Below are positions 1 to 11,039 of a stretch of DNA of 64,000 bases, piece by piece. The notes beneath the pieces were generated by a model, which saw nothing but the letters and a program-made list of their open reading frames with translations, was not told where the DNA came from and ran no database searches. Both the position numbers and the translations under genes were made by a program. Numbering within the stretch: position 1 is the first letter of the stretch; every line of letters starts with the position of its first letter. The DNA is from Galeruca laticollis (lineage: Eukaryota; Arthropoda; Insecta; Coleoptera; Chrysomelidae): positions 287,774,246 through 287,838,245 of the forward strand of contig OY998175.1 in assembly GCA_963921935.1 (NCBI GenBank). The letters are read 5' to 3'.

Positions 1-2
1 GA

Positions 3-783
3 TGGACGAGATAATCAAGGATTTAGAAAGAAAGATGACAGATATAAGAACTCAAGACACGCCAGCGGAAGAAAAGAAGACCGAGCAAACAAAACCTTGC
101 GAGCCAGAAACACACCCTAAGTTAGAAGACATTGGTAGTTAGAAGACATTGGTAGTTTTACCCGAGTCAAGGCCCCAGCGTTCGATGGAAAAATGTCGTG
201 GGCCAATTATGTGAAACAGTTTGAAGCAGCCACTAGAGTGAATAATTGGTCCGATAAGGAAAAGGGAATGAACTTAACCACCGCGCTTCGCGGAGATGCC
301 TCAGATGTACTTCAGACGATACCTTTGGAAGAAATGGATGACTGCAAGCAGCTGAAGAAGAGGTTGGACATGCGATATGGTCATGAGCATCTAGAACATT
401 TGTACAGATTCCAGATGAAGAACCGAAGGCGGAAATTTGACGAAACCCTTCAAGAATACGAACTGGATACTGCCCGACTAGTTCGATTTGCTTATCCATC
501 AGCACCAGATAACATGATGGAATGTTTAGGCATCCAGGCCTTTATTGACGGCTTATTTGACCACGATATGCAGAAGACGCTTCGATTAGCCCAACCTCAA
601 ACATTGGTCGATGCATTGACTGCTGCTCTTAAATATGAAGCAGTCACGATGGCTTCGGGATACAACAAAGGTAGGACCATACAGGAAGAAGGTGCCGATG
701 ACAGACTTGACCAGATCGTCAACTTGTTCAAAGGTACGGTGGACAAGAAGCCGGAGAAAACCTGGTGCAGTAATTGTGGCTAG
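3..783 (+). pseudogene. gag: Ty3/gypsy gag, broken
   Basis: Gag would form the retrotransposon capsid. An acidic, lysine-rich N-terminal stretch opens at position 3. A 17-bp tandem duplication at 122-155 then creates a stop and shifts the frame. From 181 the capsid region reads FDGKMSWANYVKQFEAA onward and runs about 200 residues to the first half of a CCHC knuckle (CSNCG), where TAG at 781 ends it. The same protein without these breaks is at 20847-21557 (-). The upstream part, including any SAP-like N-terminus, is outside the window. Confidence 0.85.
122..155. repeat. 17-bp tandem duplication breaking gag
   Basis: TTAGAAGACATTGGTAG occurs twice back to back (122-138 and 139-155). The related gypsy copy on the minus strand has one copy. 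The extra copy shifts the gag frame. Confidence 0.95.
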
Positions 784-1045
784 CTAGAGCATGCACGCAG
801 TTCGTGTGAGCGTCCTACGACTCCTGCAAACCATGAACCTCTTAAATGTAAAGCAGCCACGAAGGGCTTGCGGTACAATAAAGGTAGGACCATGCAGGAA
901 GAAGATGACGATGACAAACTTCATCAGATCGGGAACTTGTTGAAAAGTATGGCAGACAAGAAGCCGAAGAAGATCGAATGCCGGAAGTGTGGCAAGCTAG
1001 AGCACGTACGCAGTCCGTCTAAGCGCCCCAAGACTCCGGCAACCC
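631..1045 (+). repeat. ~213-bp tandem duplication of the gag zinc-knuckle segment
   Basis: The segment from about 631 to 843 is repeated, diverged, from 844 to about 1045. Both contain the YNKGRT motif, a DDRLDQ-like acidic stretch, KKP and the knuckle. In the first copy the knuckle is cut by a stop. In the second the final Cys is Ser (CRKCGKLEHVRSPS). The intact relative at 20847-21557 has only one copy. Confidence 0.8.
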
Positions 1046-1310
1046 AAGAACTCCAGTCACAGGGGAAATCAGATAAGGGTGAACATCCAGCTGATGCGAG
1101 TCACCGAAAATCCAACTCTTTGCCTAGACGATCATGCCCTGTAGACTATTCTCAATGCAACAAGTGGAAATCTAAGGAAGTTGCAGTTTCAAGAATTACA
1201 GTAGTCAATGAAGAATGTTCACCCACCATGATCAGAGAAGATCAGGAGAATGATCCTTGCCTAAAGAAGATTCGGCAGTGGAAGGAAGAAAATCGGCGAC
1301 CTACCTGGTA
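868..1310 (+). pseudogene. Gag C-terminus fused to RNase H-integrase linker
   Basis: The first part repeats the gag knuckle region (CRKCGKLEHVRS, then proline-rich KRPKTPATQELQSQ). Around 1080-1130 it passes directly into sequence matching the end of RNase H and the linker before integrase (VDYSQCNKWKSK, then RITVVNEE and IRQWKEENRRPTW). The corresponding linker in the minus-strand element is at about 18510-18700. The join therefore deletes protease, RT and most of RNase H, roughly 2 kb by comparison with that copy. The reading frame across the junction is partly lost. Confidence 0.8.
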
Positions 1311-1421
1311 AGAAGTGTCAAGATTTTCACCGAAACTCAAGGCATATTGAGCTCAGTGGGACTCCCTTGACCTGGAAGAAGGACTGTTGAGAAGAGTCAT
1401 GAAAACGATGATGGTTCCGAG

Positions 1422-1670
1422 ATGAGAGGACAGCTAGTTATCCCTAGAACGAGAGTAGCTGATGTACTGAAGAAGTTACATGACAATCCATCGGGAGGCC
1501 ATCTGGGAGTAAAGAAAACCCTTCAGAGAGTCCGTGAAAGGATTTATTGGATAAACAGCTCCGACGATGTGAAGGACTGGTGTAAGAAATGTACAACTTG
1601 TGCTAAGAGTAATGGACCATATCGCAAAAGAAAGGCACCTATGAAACAGTATAAAACCACCCGTAATTAA
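1422..1670 (+). pseudogene. Ty3/gypsy integrase N-terminal zinc domain fragment
   Basis: The fragment contains the H-H-C-C zinc module: HDNPSGGHLGVKKT supplies the histidines and CKKCTTC the cysteines. It aligns almost residue for residue with the integrase segment at 18148-18531 (-). The catalytic core that should follow is absent. A frameshift separates it from the preceding linker. Confidence 0.85.
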
Positions 1671-4107
1671 AACGTTTTCATAAACAAGAAAATCACTACA
1701 ATACAAATTATTGAAAAACATTTGCGTGTTCAAAACATATCAAAATGATACTATGTAATGTCTTATATATGATAACATTATCCGTTTTCTACTAGTATTT
1801 TTGTCAAAAATATTTACCTATTGCTTGGCCTAAATAGTTTCTAACTTGTTTCACCGACTGTACTTTCCCAAAATACCCACTAAACAAGAAACATAACAAG
1901 TCTTTTTTGTGATGTTCATTTTAGAGACTTTTCGTGATGTTTATTTAAAATGTTAATCAGATATCTCCTAGATGTCTTAATTTTATTACCAACTCTATTA
2001 ACATCCATGTCATGAAAATAACACATATTTTTGATGTACACAGTAATACTTGAATTCGCAGTTACATACACATCCTATGAACTTCTTTTTAGTAACTTCC
2101 TATAGGAAACATCCATACGATATTAATTTGTATACTTCTCACTAATGTCACATCACACGTTACTGTAATATTACAAATTAACATGTTTCTAAGATGATCG
2201 CATGTTGCAGTTACTTTTACATCTTTCGAAATAATATTTATTAACATCGTAGTTATTACGTCTGTACGACATTAGTTCATAAAACTCTCAGTAATATCTC
2301 ATATTAAACATCACAGTAACATAAAAAAAAAGAAAACAGAAGAAGAACTGATGAACGAAACATACAGTAGTTATCTGTGGAAACAAAAATGACAAGCATG
2401 AAATGGCGGATGGTTTTCAGTTATGTGTTATATTTTATTTGCAGGAAGCACATATTTTGCAAGTAGTACTTGAATAAAGTGGTCTTCGTTTTCGTTAGTT
2501 CCTACTAAGCTACAGTTTCTATACTTAGTTAAAATTCTTGTTATAATGGACGAACAACAATTGTTATCGGTAAGTACCTATTCCAAAATCATAATTATTA
2601 AAACTTAATACTCATTCAATACTTTAATCGGCTATTATACATTGGTATTACCTAGTAAGTATATTTTGAAAACGATTCACAATATTTCAAATCCTAGATA
2701 TGCATTATACCCTACAAAAAACTTGATATTGCAATAGGGTAGATATTATTATTAATAATAAAACATGCTCATATGTTGGCAGATATTTAAATCTAGAAGA
2801 AAATATTGTCAATGTTGAAGATGTTTCAGAAGCTACTTACACAAATAAAATAAAAAACAAATAGTTGGTAATTATGTAATGAAAAGGGAGTAACTATTTC
2901 AGATAGTCTGATACAAACATTGTATTAAACAGTACAAAAAGTATTGAATCAAGTATCTCTAGTTCTAGTTTTTTTAGTAGTAGTCTTAGCCATCAATATA
3001 GTTTTGCAGGTTTAGAAAATTTTAACATTATTACTAACAATTCTTGTGAACAATTAGAGACTGTTTGAGACTTCAAAAACAGAAATTTCTGTTAAAAAGC
3101 TCATTTACATTTCAAAATTCACTGAATACAATAAATAAGCTGTAGCTGTCCCTTACAATGGTACCTATATTAATCTAGTTGAAGAATATGTAACCTATGA
3201 TACTGAATGCTCCAGTCAACAAACAGCATTCAATTATTTATTATTGTAGAAACAAAGCTATTGGATACTCAATTGGATACAATTAATTATAAACTCATTT
3301 AACTTGATAGTGTGTTCATATATCTTCTTCATAAGTAGTTTTTTTTGTATACAGTGTATTAGTAATGCTTAGTTTTCATTAAGTTACAATTCCACGATGT
3401 TATTATACAATTTGTTCCAGGATGAAAATAACAAGATGAGAATAGTATATCATTTTATACAGAAAAGAAGTATGAATTTTCATAGCACACCTGAATTTAC
3501 CTGCCAAATGGAGTGAGGCATGGAATAGAAGGTAAATCATGAAAAGTCACTTCTCGAAATAAAATATGTTATTATTCCTTTGAAGAACCCCGCATGTATC
3601 TTATGGAAAATGGGTCCCAGTCAATTGGCTGAAAATCTAGTTTGATGTAGTTTATGATGATCGATCAAAGGTCTCCATGGGTACAATTTGATCTAAAGTA
3701 ATTGTTTTATTAGCTGTTGTTCAGAACACCTTCAAGTATTTCACATATAAGGATTCTGAAGTGTACGTTATGGAATGGTTGAGGCACTCGAAAAAAGTGA
3801 CCGTAAGTAAACGATAGAATGTTCTTTAATCAGATTATATTTCTATTGATGTAACGTAATGTTTCATTAAATCTTTATGGTGTGAAATTTTTATTAGTTT
3901 TAATATAATTAAAAAACTATTCTAATAAATTCTGTAAACTAGCTGTAATGTATGTGTATCCGTTAAACTTTATTAATTCAGTTTCAAAGTATGTTACGTT
4001 ATGGTAACTACGGATTAGTATACCCTTTTTTATTTCTTGCTTCCACTGAATGTGTTCAATAGTTTCCACTTGCCAGACTTGTTATGTAATATGCTTACAC
4101 AATTCTA
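1671..4107. other. Anonymous AT-rich stretch
   Basis: I see no supportable gene. Roughly 1740-2330 is dense in short AACATC/GATGTT words, which also occur at 6300-6740 (see findings). The rest is AT-rich with only short, unconvincing reading frames. Confidence 0.6.
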
Positions 4108-4261
4108 TTTTTTACTTTTGCGCCAACCTATCTAATATGCGAGAAAAGTATTGGTTTACCCACAAAAAAGTTGGAAATTTGAAATTTTTTTTTGAGTTAT
4201 TTTTACGTTATCCATCAACAACACGAAAAAACGGTTTTTAGAAAAAAAATCCTGTGTGTAT

Positions 4262-4300
<39 letters not shown>

Positions 4301-5130
4301 GGCCACTTTTCCTTGCTAGTCTTGTTAGCACGATACAGCCTCCGGAATGCAATGAGTCACCAATTTTATGATGGAATATTGTTAAGGACATTTCACAGAT
4401 GAACGCTATTGATTTTTAGCTCACCAGAGCCAGTACAACGGCTGCTATGGTACTTGAAGTACGACATTTTGTCGTTTTTCAAGACATTTTAGTTTGTTAG
4501 GACGATACAGCCTCCGGAGTTCAACAAGTCACCAATTTTATGATTGAATATTATTCAGGGCATCTCACTGATGAGCCCTACTGATTTTCAGCTCACCAGA
4601 GCCAATACAACCGGTGCTACAGTACTTTAAGTACGAAATTTTTGTCATTTTTTGAGAAGTTTCAGTTTGTTAGCACGATATAGCCTCCGGAGTATATACA
4701 AGGGATGGATTTTATGATTGGATATAATTCAGAGCGTCTTAAAGATGAACCCTTTTGATATTGATCTCACTAAAGCCAGTACAATGGGTGCTGTGGTACT
4801 TGAAGTACCAAATTTTTGTCATTTTTGAAGAATTTTCAGTTTGTTAGCACGATACAGCCTCCAGAGAGTATACGATTGATCAACTTTATGAATAAGTATT
4901 GTTCAAGGTGTCTCACAGATGTACCCTATTGATTTTCAGTTGACTAGAGCGAATACAGCGGGTCCTATAAAACTAGATATACTAAATTTTTGGTTATTTT
5001 TGGAGAAATTTCGGTTTGTTAGCACGATACATCCCCCGAAGTGTATACAAGTAACAATTTTATAATAGAATATTGTTCATGGCCACAGATGCGGAAAAGT
5101 TAGTTTTAATCTTTAAAACCGTTTATTTTA
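4108..5130 (+). repeat. Helitron-like repeat, copy 1: microsatellite plus ~174-bp tandem units
   Basis: The order is a conserved ~150-bp head, a (GTC)n microsatellite at about 4262-4302, then tandem units with the block GTTTGTTAGCACGATACAGC at about 4320, 4492, 4665, 4839 and 5014 (spacing 173-175 bp), then a conserved tail ending near TTTAAAACCGTTTATTTTA. The same order recurs at 22811-24134. Head, microsatellite, core repeats and tail resemble non-autonomous Helitrons of the DINE/pearl kind. That family call is inference, because I did not find a CTRR hairpin end. No protein is encoded. Confidence 0.75.
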
Positions 5131-5262
5131 GGTTGGATTGCTGGACAAGATATTTTTTTTCTAATTTTGTACCTGTTTTTTTTCAAATTTACTGTACTGT
5201 TCATTAATAGTAAATAAACGTTTTAAATCCTTTATTGCTTTTTTGCTATTTTATTTTAAATG

Positions 5263-6291
5263 TACAGGATGAACAACTAAGAACGACTGTAGGCCACATC
5301 TCAGAAAAGCATCATGGTACAACTTTCAAAAAAAATACCTTTAGGTAAGGGATCCTGAAAAATTGCTGGAAAATATTTTGCAGCCTCTAAAATATCCGCT
5401 AGGGGTGGAATGAACACTCAAAAACATAATCACTCCAAAAAAACATACTAAAGGTGTCCTAAAAATACAATTTTTGAAATCTTAATGAGATTATGAATAA
5501 ATTTAATTGAGGAGATTTTTTGCCATTATTTGAAGAATAATGGGTGGGAAAGGTTCAAACTTATGAACAAATGTTTAACTTTTTCGTTTTTTAACCGATA
5601 TCAATGATTTTAGCTGCATTCAAAAGAGTTTTTCTGTTTAATAAGATTGATAACAAAATTAGGTAATTTTGTATCCACTAGGAAATTTCAAATGTAAATT
5701 GAAGCATTTTTAAAATTTTTATATCTGATGTTGTAAATCTTATATCTTGGAATAGATTCCTATTTTTTTACCCCTTTTCATCAGAATTTAAAAAACGCCT
5801 CATTACATTTGAAATTTCTGAGAAAAATGGAAAAATTGTGGACTTTTATCAAAGCGTTGACAAAATTGTCCAATTTTGTTATTTTTGTTAAGCATTTCTT
5901 ATTAAAAAGGAAAAACTCTTTCAAATGGAGCCAAAAACATGGATGTCGATTAACAAAAGAAGTGTTACGACATTTGTTGTTTGGGTTGAACCTTCCCCCA
6001 CCCCTTACTTGAACAATAAAGACAAAAAGTCCCTAACTACATTTTTCATAATCTCATCAATATATCAAACATTGTATTTCTAGGATACGTTTAGTATGTC
6101 TTTTTTGGAGATAATTACAGTATTATGTTTTTAAGTGTTCATTCCACCCCATAGGAGATATTTTAGGAACTCAAAAATATTTTCCAGCGATTGATCAGAG
6201 TCATTTTCCTGAAGGGATTTTTTAAAAGTAGTACCATAACTATTTTTTGAAATATGGCCGACAGCCTGCGTTCTTAGTTGTTCACCCTGTA
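5263..6291. mobile_element. Long foldback DNA element with TA ends
   Basis: The left end TACAGGATGAACAACTAAGA is the reverse complement of the right end at about 6269-6291, with one mismatch near the tip. Inverted similarity continues nearly to the centre. For example, the block containing GGGTGGGAAAGGTTCAA near 5543 pairs with TTGAACCTTCCCCCACCCC near 5990. The whole ~1.03 kb is an imperfect palindrome. The flanking TA at both tips suggests a Tc1/mariner-type MITE or foldback element. It has no coding capacity; open frames inside are accidental. Confidence 0.85.
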
Positions 6292-8020
6292 TTTGCTGAT
6301 TAGGCACAGAAACATCTATAGGATGTCATCCAGAATGTTTTGAGGTATATTATTTAGAGGTTTATGTAATGTCCATACAACATCTACGAGAATACATTGT
6401 ATTGTTTTTGAAATGTCGCATTTAGATCATTGATAAGATGTTATTTTTTAGACATTGCATTAACATCGACAAGATGTTAAAAGGCATTTCAGAATGTAAC
6501 AGAAATGTTGTTTTAAGTTCGTTATAAAGACTTCCTTTTGAGGAAGTTCTAGTAACATCACAGTAATGTAAAAAGGCAGCGCTTTAACATCGCTGAGAAG
6601 TTAAGTTGAAACATCACAAAAGTTAACAGCCACAAGCTGGGCATAAGCGGTTGTATAGATGTGCATGTGATGAAAACAAGAGGAAAAAAAGGAAGAACAT
6701 TATCACAATGTGATGTTGAATTAACATAACTGTAATATTTATTTGCATAGTGGGTAGTGAGTTATTGTTATCCTTCATTATACTATATAGAAATGCCATG
6801 GAGATTTTTCATTTTTATATTTGTATATGTAAATAAGATGAAAAATGTAGATGTCTGATGAGGCCATGACACGTGCTGATTTGGATAGTTCAATATTTAT
6901 TATAATGCAGACTTTAAGTTCTAAGTTGTATATGAATTATTATCAAAAACGCAGTATATATGAATAAAATACTTTTGGGAAAAAGTACGATATTAGTTAA
7001 GATTTAAAATCAAGACGGGAGCCCAATAAAAATATGTAATAATATACAGAGTATTTTATTTGAGAAAGTTTTTTGTATCGCCTGAAAACTACGAACTTAA
7101 TAATGGAAATATAACAAAGTTAAGCTCTAAACACAAATTTTTGTTTAAAACTCTTTTGTATAACTATGATAAATGATGGATAATTCAAAGTAAATAATAT
7201 TCTTTACAAATGCTAAAACTAAAGGAACTTTACAATCAGTTTTCAATTTGAAACAATTTGAAATGCATTTAACGATACCGAAATTTATATTGCTGTTTTT
7301 GATCACGCATCGAAAACGAAACAAACCGACAACGATAGTTTCTTGTCTGTACAACGACTTGGCGTCTCGTCAACCTAAATATTTGATGAACAAGGGCTGT
7401 GACTCATAAAATGGCTCGAGGGTTCTTACCCTTCCCGATACAAAGTTCGAAGCTCGCAGCTCAACTCCGAATTCATACGATGCTAATGAATTTCGCCACA
7501 AGGTGATATGCAGGTGTAATTTAGGGGCATGAAATTCGGTGAAGGTTTCTCCCTTAAAATAAACTCGAGGTTTCGTATAATTTAGAATATTAGACGTCAT
7601 TTTTTTCGTGAATATCTTTCTATGAAATTGGATTTTTTATATTATAACGGGAGTACGTTTTCCAGCGTGTCCCGAGAGCAAAATGAGATAGACGTTTTGA
7701 CATTTTTGTGTTAAGTTTATAAGGGACAAATAACATATTTAATGACATTTCGTTTCAAAATACATAACAAAAATTACATAAATATATTACGGCTTTTGGC
7801 TTTATTGAGAAAAATATTTATTAAAATCAGTTTGGTTCAAATTTAACAAAATCGTTATTTATTAATTCACTGAAAAGATTGTTTATTTGAAAAGTAGTAT
7901 GAAATTATCGATCAGTTTGGTGGTGAAGTTATTTTTATTTACTAGTATTGACTGAGGAACTCAATAGTTTTATATGCTGTTACTCTTCCCAATATTCATT
8001 TCTGTTCGAAATTTTTCAAT
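6292..8020. other. Anonymous AT-rich stretch
   Basis: Nothing supportable as a gene. 6300-6740 is rich in AACATC/GATGTT words. A 76-codon minus-strand frame at 7370-7600 has somewhat higher GC than its surroundings but no recognisable domain. Confidence 0.5.
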
Positions 8021-8025
8021 ACTTC
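8021..8025. repeat. Target site duplication ACTTC (left)
   Basis: Matches ACTTC at 12765-12769 exactly. Five bases is the usual length for Ty1/copia. Confidence 0.9.
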
Positions 8026-8207
8026 TGTTAGAAAAAAACATAAAAGATCGCCAGCTTTGTAGATGTGATCTCTCTGAGTGATATTTTTGTTTTTAAGTTG
8101 TTGTTGTTGTCTGTCAAGTTCTGACAATAAAATTAATTTCGCAGTTTACGTTTCCCAAGAGTATTTCATTAGTAAAATTAGGCTGCTCTTCCATTTAAAA
8201 ACCATTA
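8026..8207 (+). repeat. copia 5' LTR
   Basis: Begins TGTTAGAAA and ends ACCATTA. It matches the 3' LTR over its length with scattered substitutions and small indels. A TTG-repeat stretch lies near 8095-8110. The end is fixed by the exact target duplication outside the 3' copy. Confidence 0.9.
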
Positions 8208-8223
8208 GGTTATGGGCCCAGGA
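8208..8223 (+). promoter_or_regulatory. copia primer-binding site (initiator tRNA anticodon type)
   Basis: GGTTATGGGCCCAG directly follows the LTR. It is complementary to the anticodon stem-loop of initiator methionine tRNA (CTGGGCCCATAACC), the known copia-type primer from a tRNA half rather than the tRNA 3' end. Confidence 0.8.
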
Positions 8224-8329
8224 GTTGTTTAAGACAAACTGTGTAAAAAGTGAACCGGAAACATAAGGCTGCAGTAAAACCATACAGTAATTGAATCGTC
8301 CTCTGACAATTCAAGATTTGGAATTGCCA

Positions 8330-8985
8330 AATTGAATAACAGTGATTATCAACCATGGAAATTCAAAATGAAGATGATGTTGATTAGAAAGGGAACATGG
8401 AAGGTTGTCGACAAACCATAACCAGAGACTCCAGATAAAAATTGGTCAAGTTTGGATGAGAATGCACAGAATTGTATAGATATCCTTATCAGTAGAAAAT
8501 AACCAAATAATCCCCATCTGTAATTGTACATCAGCTAAGGATGTGGGATATTCTACAAAATGTTCACGAAAGAGCGAATTTATCCAATAAGCTTTATTTA
8601 CTGAGAAAATTATACCAAGCCAAACTTGAACCTGGACAAAATATGTCGGAATCCATAAGAACAACTTTGGAAATGGTCGAAATGTTGAGAGGTATCGGTG
8701 AAGAGATAAAAGACTTTCACGTAGCAGCACGTTTATTGGGTGGTCTTCCAGAAAAATTCGAAACTTTAGTTACAGCACTAGATACTAGACCCGACGATGA
8801 ACTCACTCTAGAATATGTGAAAGGAAAATTAATGGAGCCGTTCAATAGAAAGCCAGGAAACGACAGTGAAAAAGGTGGAGAAACTGGATTGAAGACATAT
8901 AACAAGCAGTAGAAAGTGACAGTAAGTAGATTCGATAAAGATTGTTTCATCTGTAAAAAGAAGGGTCATATTCAGAAAGACTGTT
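8330..8985 (+). pseudogene. gag: copia gag
   Basis: Translation shows an N-terminal copia gag motif (DYQPWKFKMKMMLIRKGTW near 8343-8400), two early stops, then an open stretch at 8541-8912 with the retrotransposon-gag helical region (DVWDILQNVHER to LVTALDTRPDDELT). A stop at 8910 precedes the zinc knuckle CFICKKKGHIQKDC (about 8944-8985), a complete CX2CX4HX4C. Gag forms the particle and the knuckle binds the RNA. The stops make it a pseudogene. Confidence 0.85.
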
Positions 8986-9052
8986 ATTTCCGTAAAAAGA
9001 ATATTCAAAGAAGCAATGAAAAGACTCAGAAATATGATAAAATTGCAATGAG

Positions 9053-9248
9053 TGGTACATCGATTCTGGAGCTTCTAATCATATTACAAGCAACAAAAAT
9101 TTCTTCGTCAACCTCCGATGTGCCGATGGAAATAAAATTTTTGTTGCAAATGTTCAAGAAATGGTATGTTTCGGAATTGGAGATGGATGGATACCTTAAA
9201 TGTCAAGTCGATGAAAAATGTCAAAATGTTCATGTCACAGACGTTTTA
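9053..9248 (+). pseudogene. copia protease
   Basis: WYIDSGASNHIT is encoded from 9053, with the aspartic protease motif DSGAS at 9062-9076. The frame changes relative to gag. The following residues (FFVNLRCADGNK, then VTDVLY) match the normal copia protease up to the foreign insertion at about 9249. Confidence 0.85.
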
Positions 9249-9718
9249 TACGATATGTACGATACTTGGTATCTTTTTAGTTTTATTTTTTTTACTATTG
9301 ACGCTGCAAATTGGCTGGGCAAAGGTGATTAACAATCCGCGCCCGTCCAGCTCACACCGGTCGTGCTGCAACGACTAGCCTCGAGGCGAGAAAATCGATT
9401 TTCAAGAGAGTGTGCCGCGAAATGTCGATAGAGAACTGTCAAAACCGACAGAACGCAAAAAAGTCAATTAGAAACTCGTAATAACTCTGAATGCAAAAAG
9501 TTAGTCACTCAGTAATTTATTGTGGTACATAATGTGTTTTTCACCAGCATTGTAAACCCAGAAAATAAAATAAATGGGTGTAAAATTGACCGAATACCAC
9601 GTACTTTAAGAATTATTTCTGGTTACTCACGAAAAGAGTCTGTGAAATCTGAAGGTTAGATTTCGGCCTACAGACAGGACACGGAAAAGTGGGTAAGGCC
9701 GACTCAGGTCCCCAACAG
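9249..9718 (+). other. ~470-bp insertion inside copia
   Basis: The copia protein breaks off at VTDVLY (to 9250) and resumes at YVPQLRSNILSVKRLTEKGF (9719 onward), two segments normally adjacent. The intervening DNA is unlike copia and relatively GC-rich in its first third. Just inside it, one frame encodes a long hydrophobic run (LGIFLVLFFLLLTLQIGWA), then NNPRPSSSHRSCCND and a stop. That looks like a signal peptide and the start of a small secreted protein, but no gene is proven. TA occurs at both junctions and may be the duplication. Confidence 0.6.
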
Positions 9719-10975
9719 TATGTACCTCAATTACGAAGTAATATATTATCAGTGAAGAGACTAACAGAAAAAGGATTCAACGTTGTGTTCGATCAACAAC
9801 ATTATTCAGTAAAAATGGGCGAGAAATATATTGCTATGGGAATAATTGAGAATTGTACTTACAGATTTTGTTTGAAGTCAGATGAGCGAGCAAATATAAC
9901 AACACAAAGTCGGCACGAAAATTGTATTCACACATGGCATAAACAACTAGGACATAAAAACCCGTTCTATATCAAAAGACTTGTGTCACATGATCTAGCC
10001 TCAGGAATAAAAATCGAAAATTGCAATTAAATTATGAATTGTGTGAGTTGCATAAAAGGAAAACTAACATAGAAACCATTTTTGAAGAATTGTGACAAAC
10101 GATCAAATCAATATCTAGATTTGATACATTCTGATGTTTTTGGTCCGATGAAAACAGAAACCTCAGGAAAGAAACGCTATTTTTGACATTTATTGATGAC
10201 CACTCCCGTTATACCATATTATACCTCCTACATTCCAAAGATGAAGTATTTCAGAAATTTGAAGAATTCGTCGCTCTTGTTGAAAATAAATTCGGAGTGT
10301 TACCCAGAATGTTCAGATTTGATAATGGAGGAGAGTATTGTGGATCAGCAGTTCAAGGTTTTCTGAAGAAGACAGGTATTTCCTTTAGAACTACAATTCC
10401 ATATGCGCCCGAATAAAATGGCATAGCAGAACGTCAAAATCGAACATTATGCGAAGCAGCAAGGTGTATGTTGTTTGATGCAGGATTGCCGAATAAATAT
10501 TGGAGTGAAGCAATTGCCACAGCGAATTATCTTCAAAATCACCTTCCTATAAAAGCTATCGAATGTACTCCATATGAACTGTGGAATTCAGAAAAACCAA
10601 GATTGGATCATCTCAGAGCTTTCGGCAGTGTGGCCTATACTTATGTTTCTAAAGAAACAAGAAGAAAATGGGATGCTCGAGCACAAGCAGGAATTTTGGT
10701 AGGCTATAATGAAAGTTCCAATGGTTATAGAGTTTTGAATCCAGAAACCAATATAATAATAATAATAAGTAGAACTATAAAACTCTTCGCAGATAAAAAC
10801 TACACTGATATGAAATCTGAATCTATCAAAATCTTGGATGAAAACAGTGAAATAGTTTTTGTACACCAAGAGAAAGAAAGTATCGAGGAAAAGGTTATTG
10901 CCGAAAATAATACTAATACTGAAAGTGAAGAGACACGTTTGGATGATGGAGGGTTGGAGTATTTAAGACGATCTT
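9719..10975 (+). pseudogene. copia integrase
   Basis: The zinc-binding pre-integrase part (HTWHKQLGH near 9940) is followed by the catalytic core. First Asp: LDLIHSDVFGPM near 10115-10150. Second: RFDNGGEY near 10315-10335. The Glu is in NGIAERQNRT near 10420-10440. Stops lie at 10028 and 10414, with a frameshift near 10170. The C-terminal part (10468-10975) is open and includes the usual LRAFGSVAYTYV and GILVGY motifs. An (AAT) run at about 10752-10769 lies within it. Confidence 0.9.
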
Positions 10976-11039
10976 AAAGAAATAATAAGGGGAAACCCCC
11001 TGAGAAACTGCCCTACTTTATTTCAAGTGAAACAAATGA

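Larger units (their letters stand above)
1..1670 (+). mobile_element. Ty3/gypsy fragment with large internal deletion
   Basis: The fragment carries gag, then jumps to the RNase H/integrase linker and the integrase zinc domain. Its proteins closely match those of the fuller gypsy element at 16197-22546 on the other strand, so both belong to one family. Protease, reverse transcriptase and most of RNase H are missing, as are the integrase core and the right LTR. The left end lies outside the window. Several stops and frameshifts show it is dead. I see no LTR near 1670, where similarity stops abruptly. Confidence 0.85.

Noticed and set aside
4262..4302. CRISPR-like or tandem gene interpretation of the regular 174-bp repeats
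   Set aside because: Units are contiguous without unique spacers, and the setting is a eukaryotic repeat.
7370..7600. tRNA-derived SINE at the GC-richer patch
   Set aside because: Only a weak box-B-like TTCGAACT and no box A, tail or duplication.
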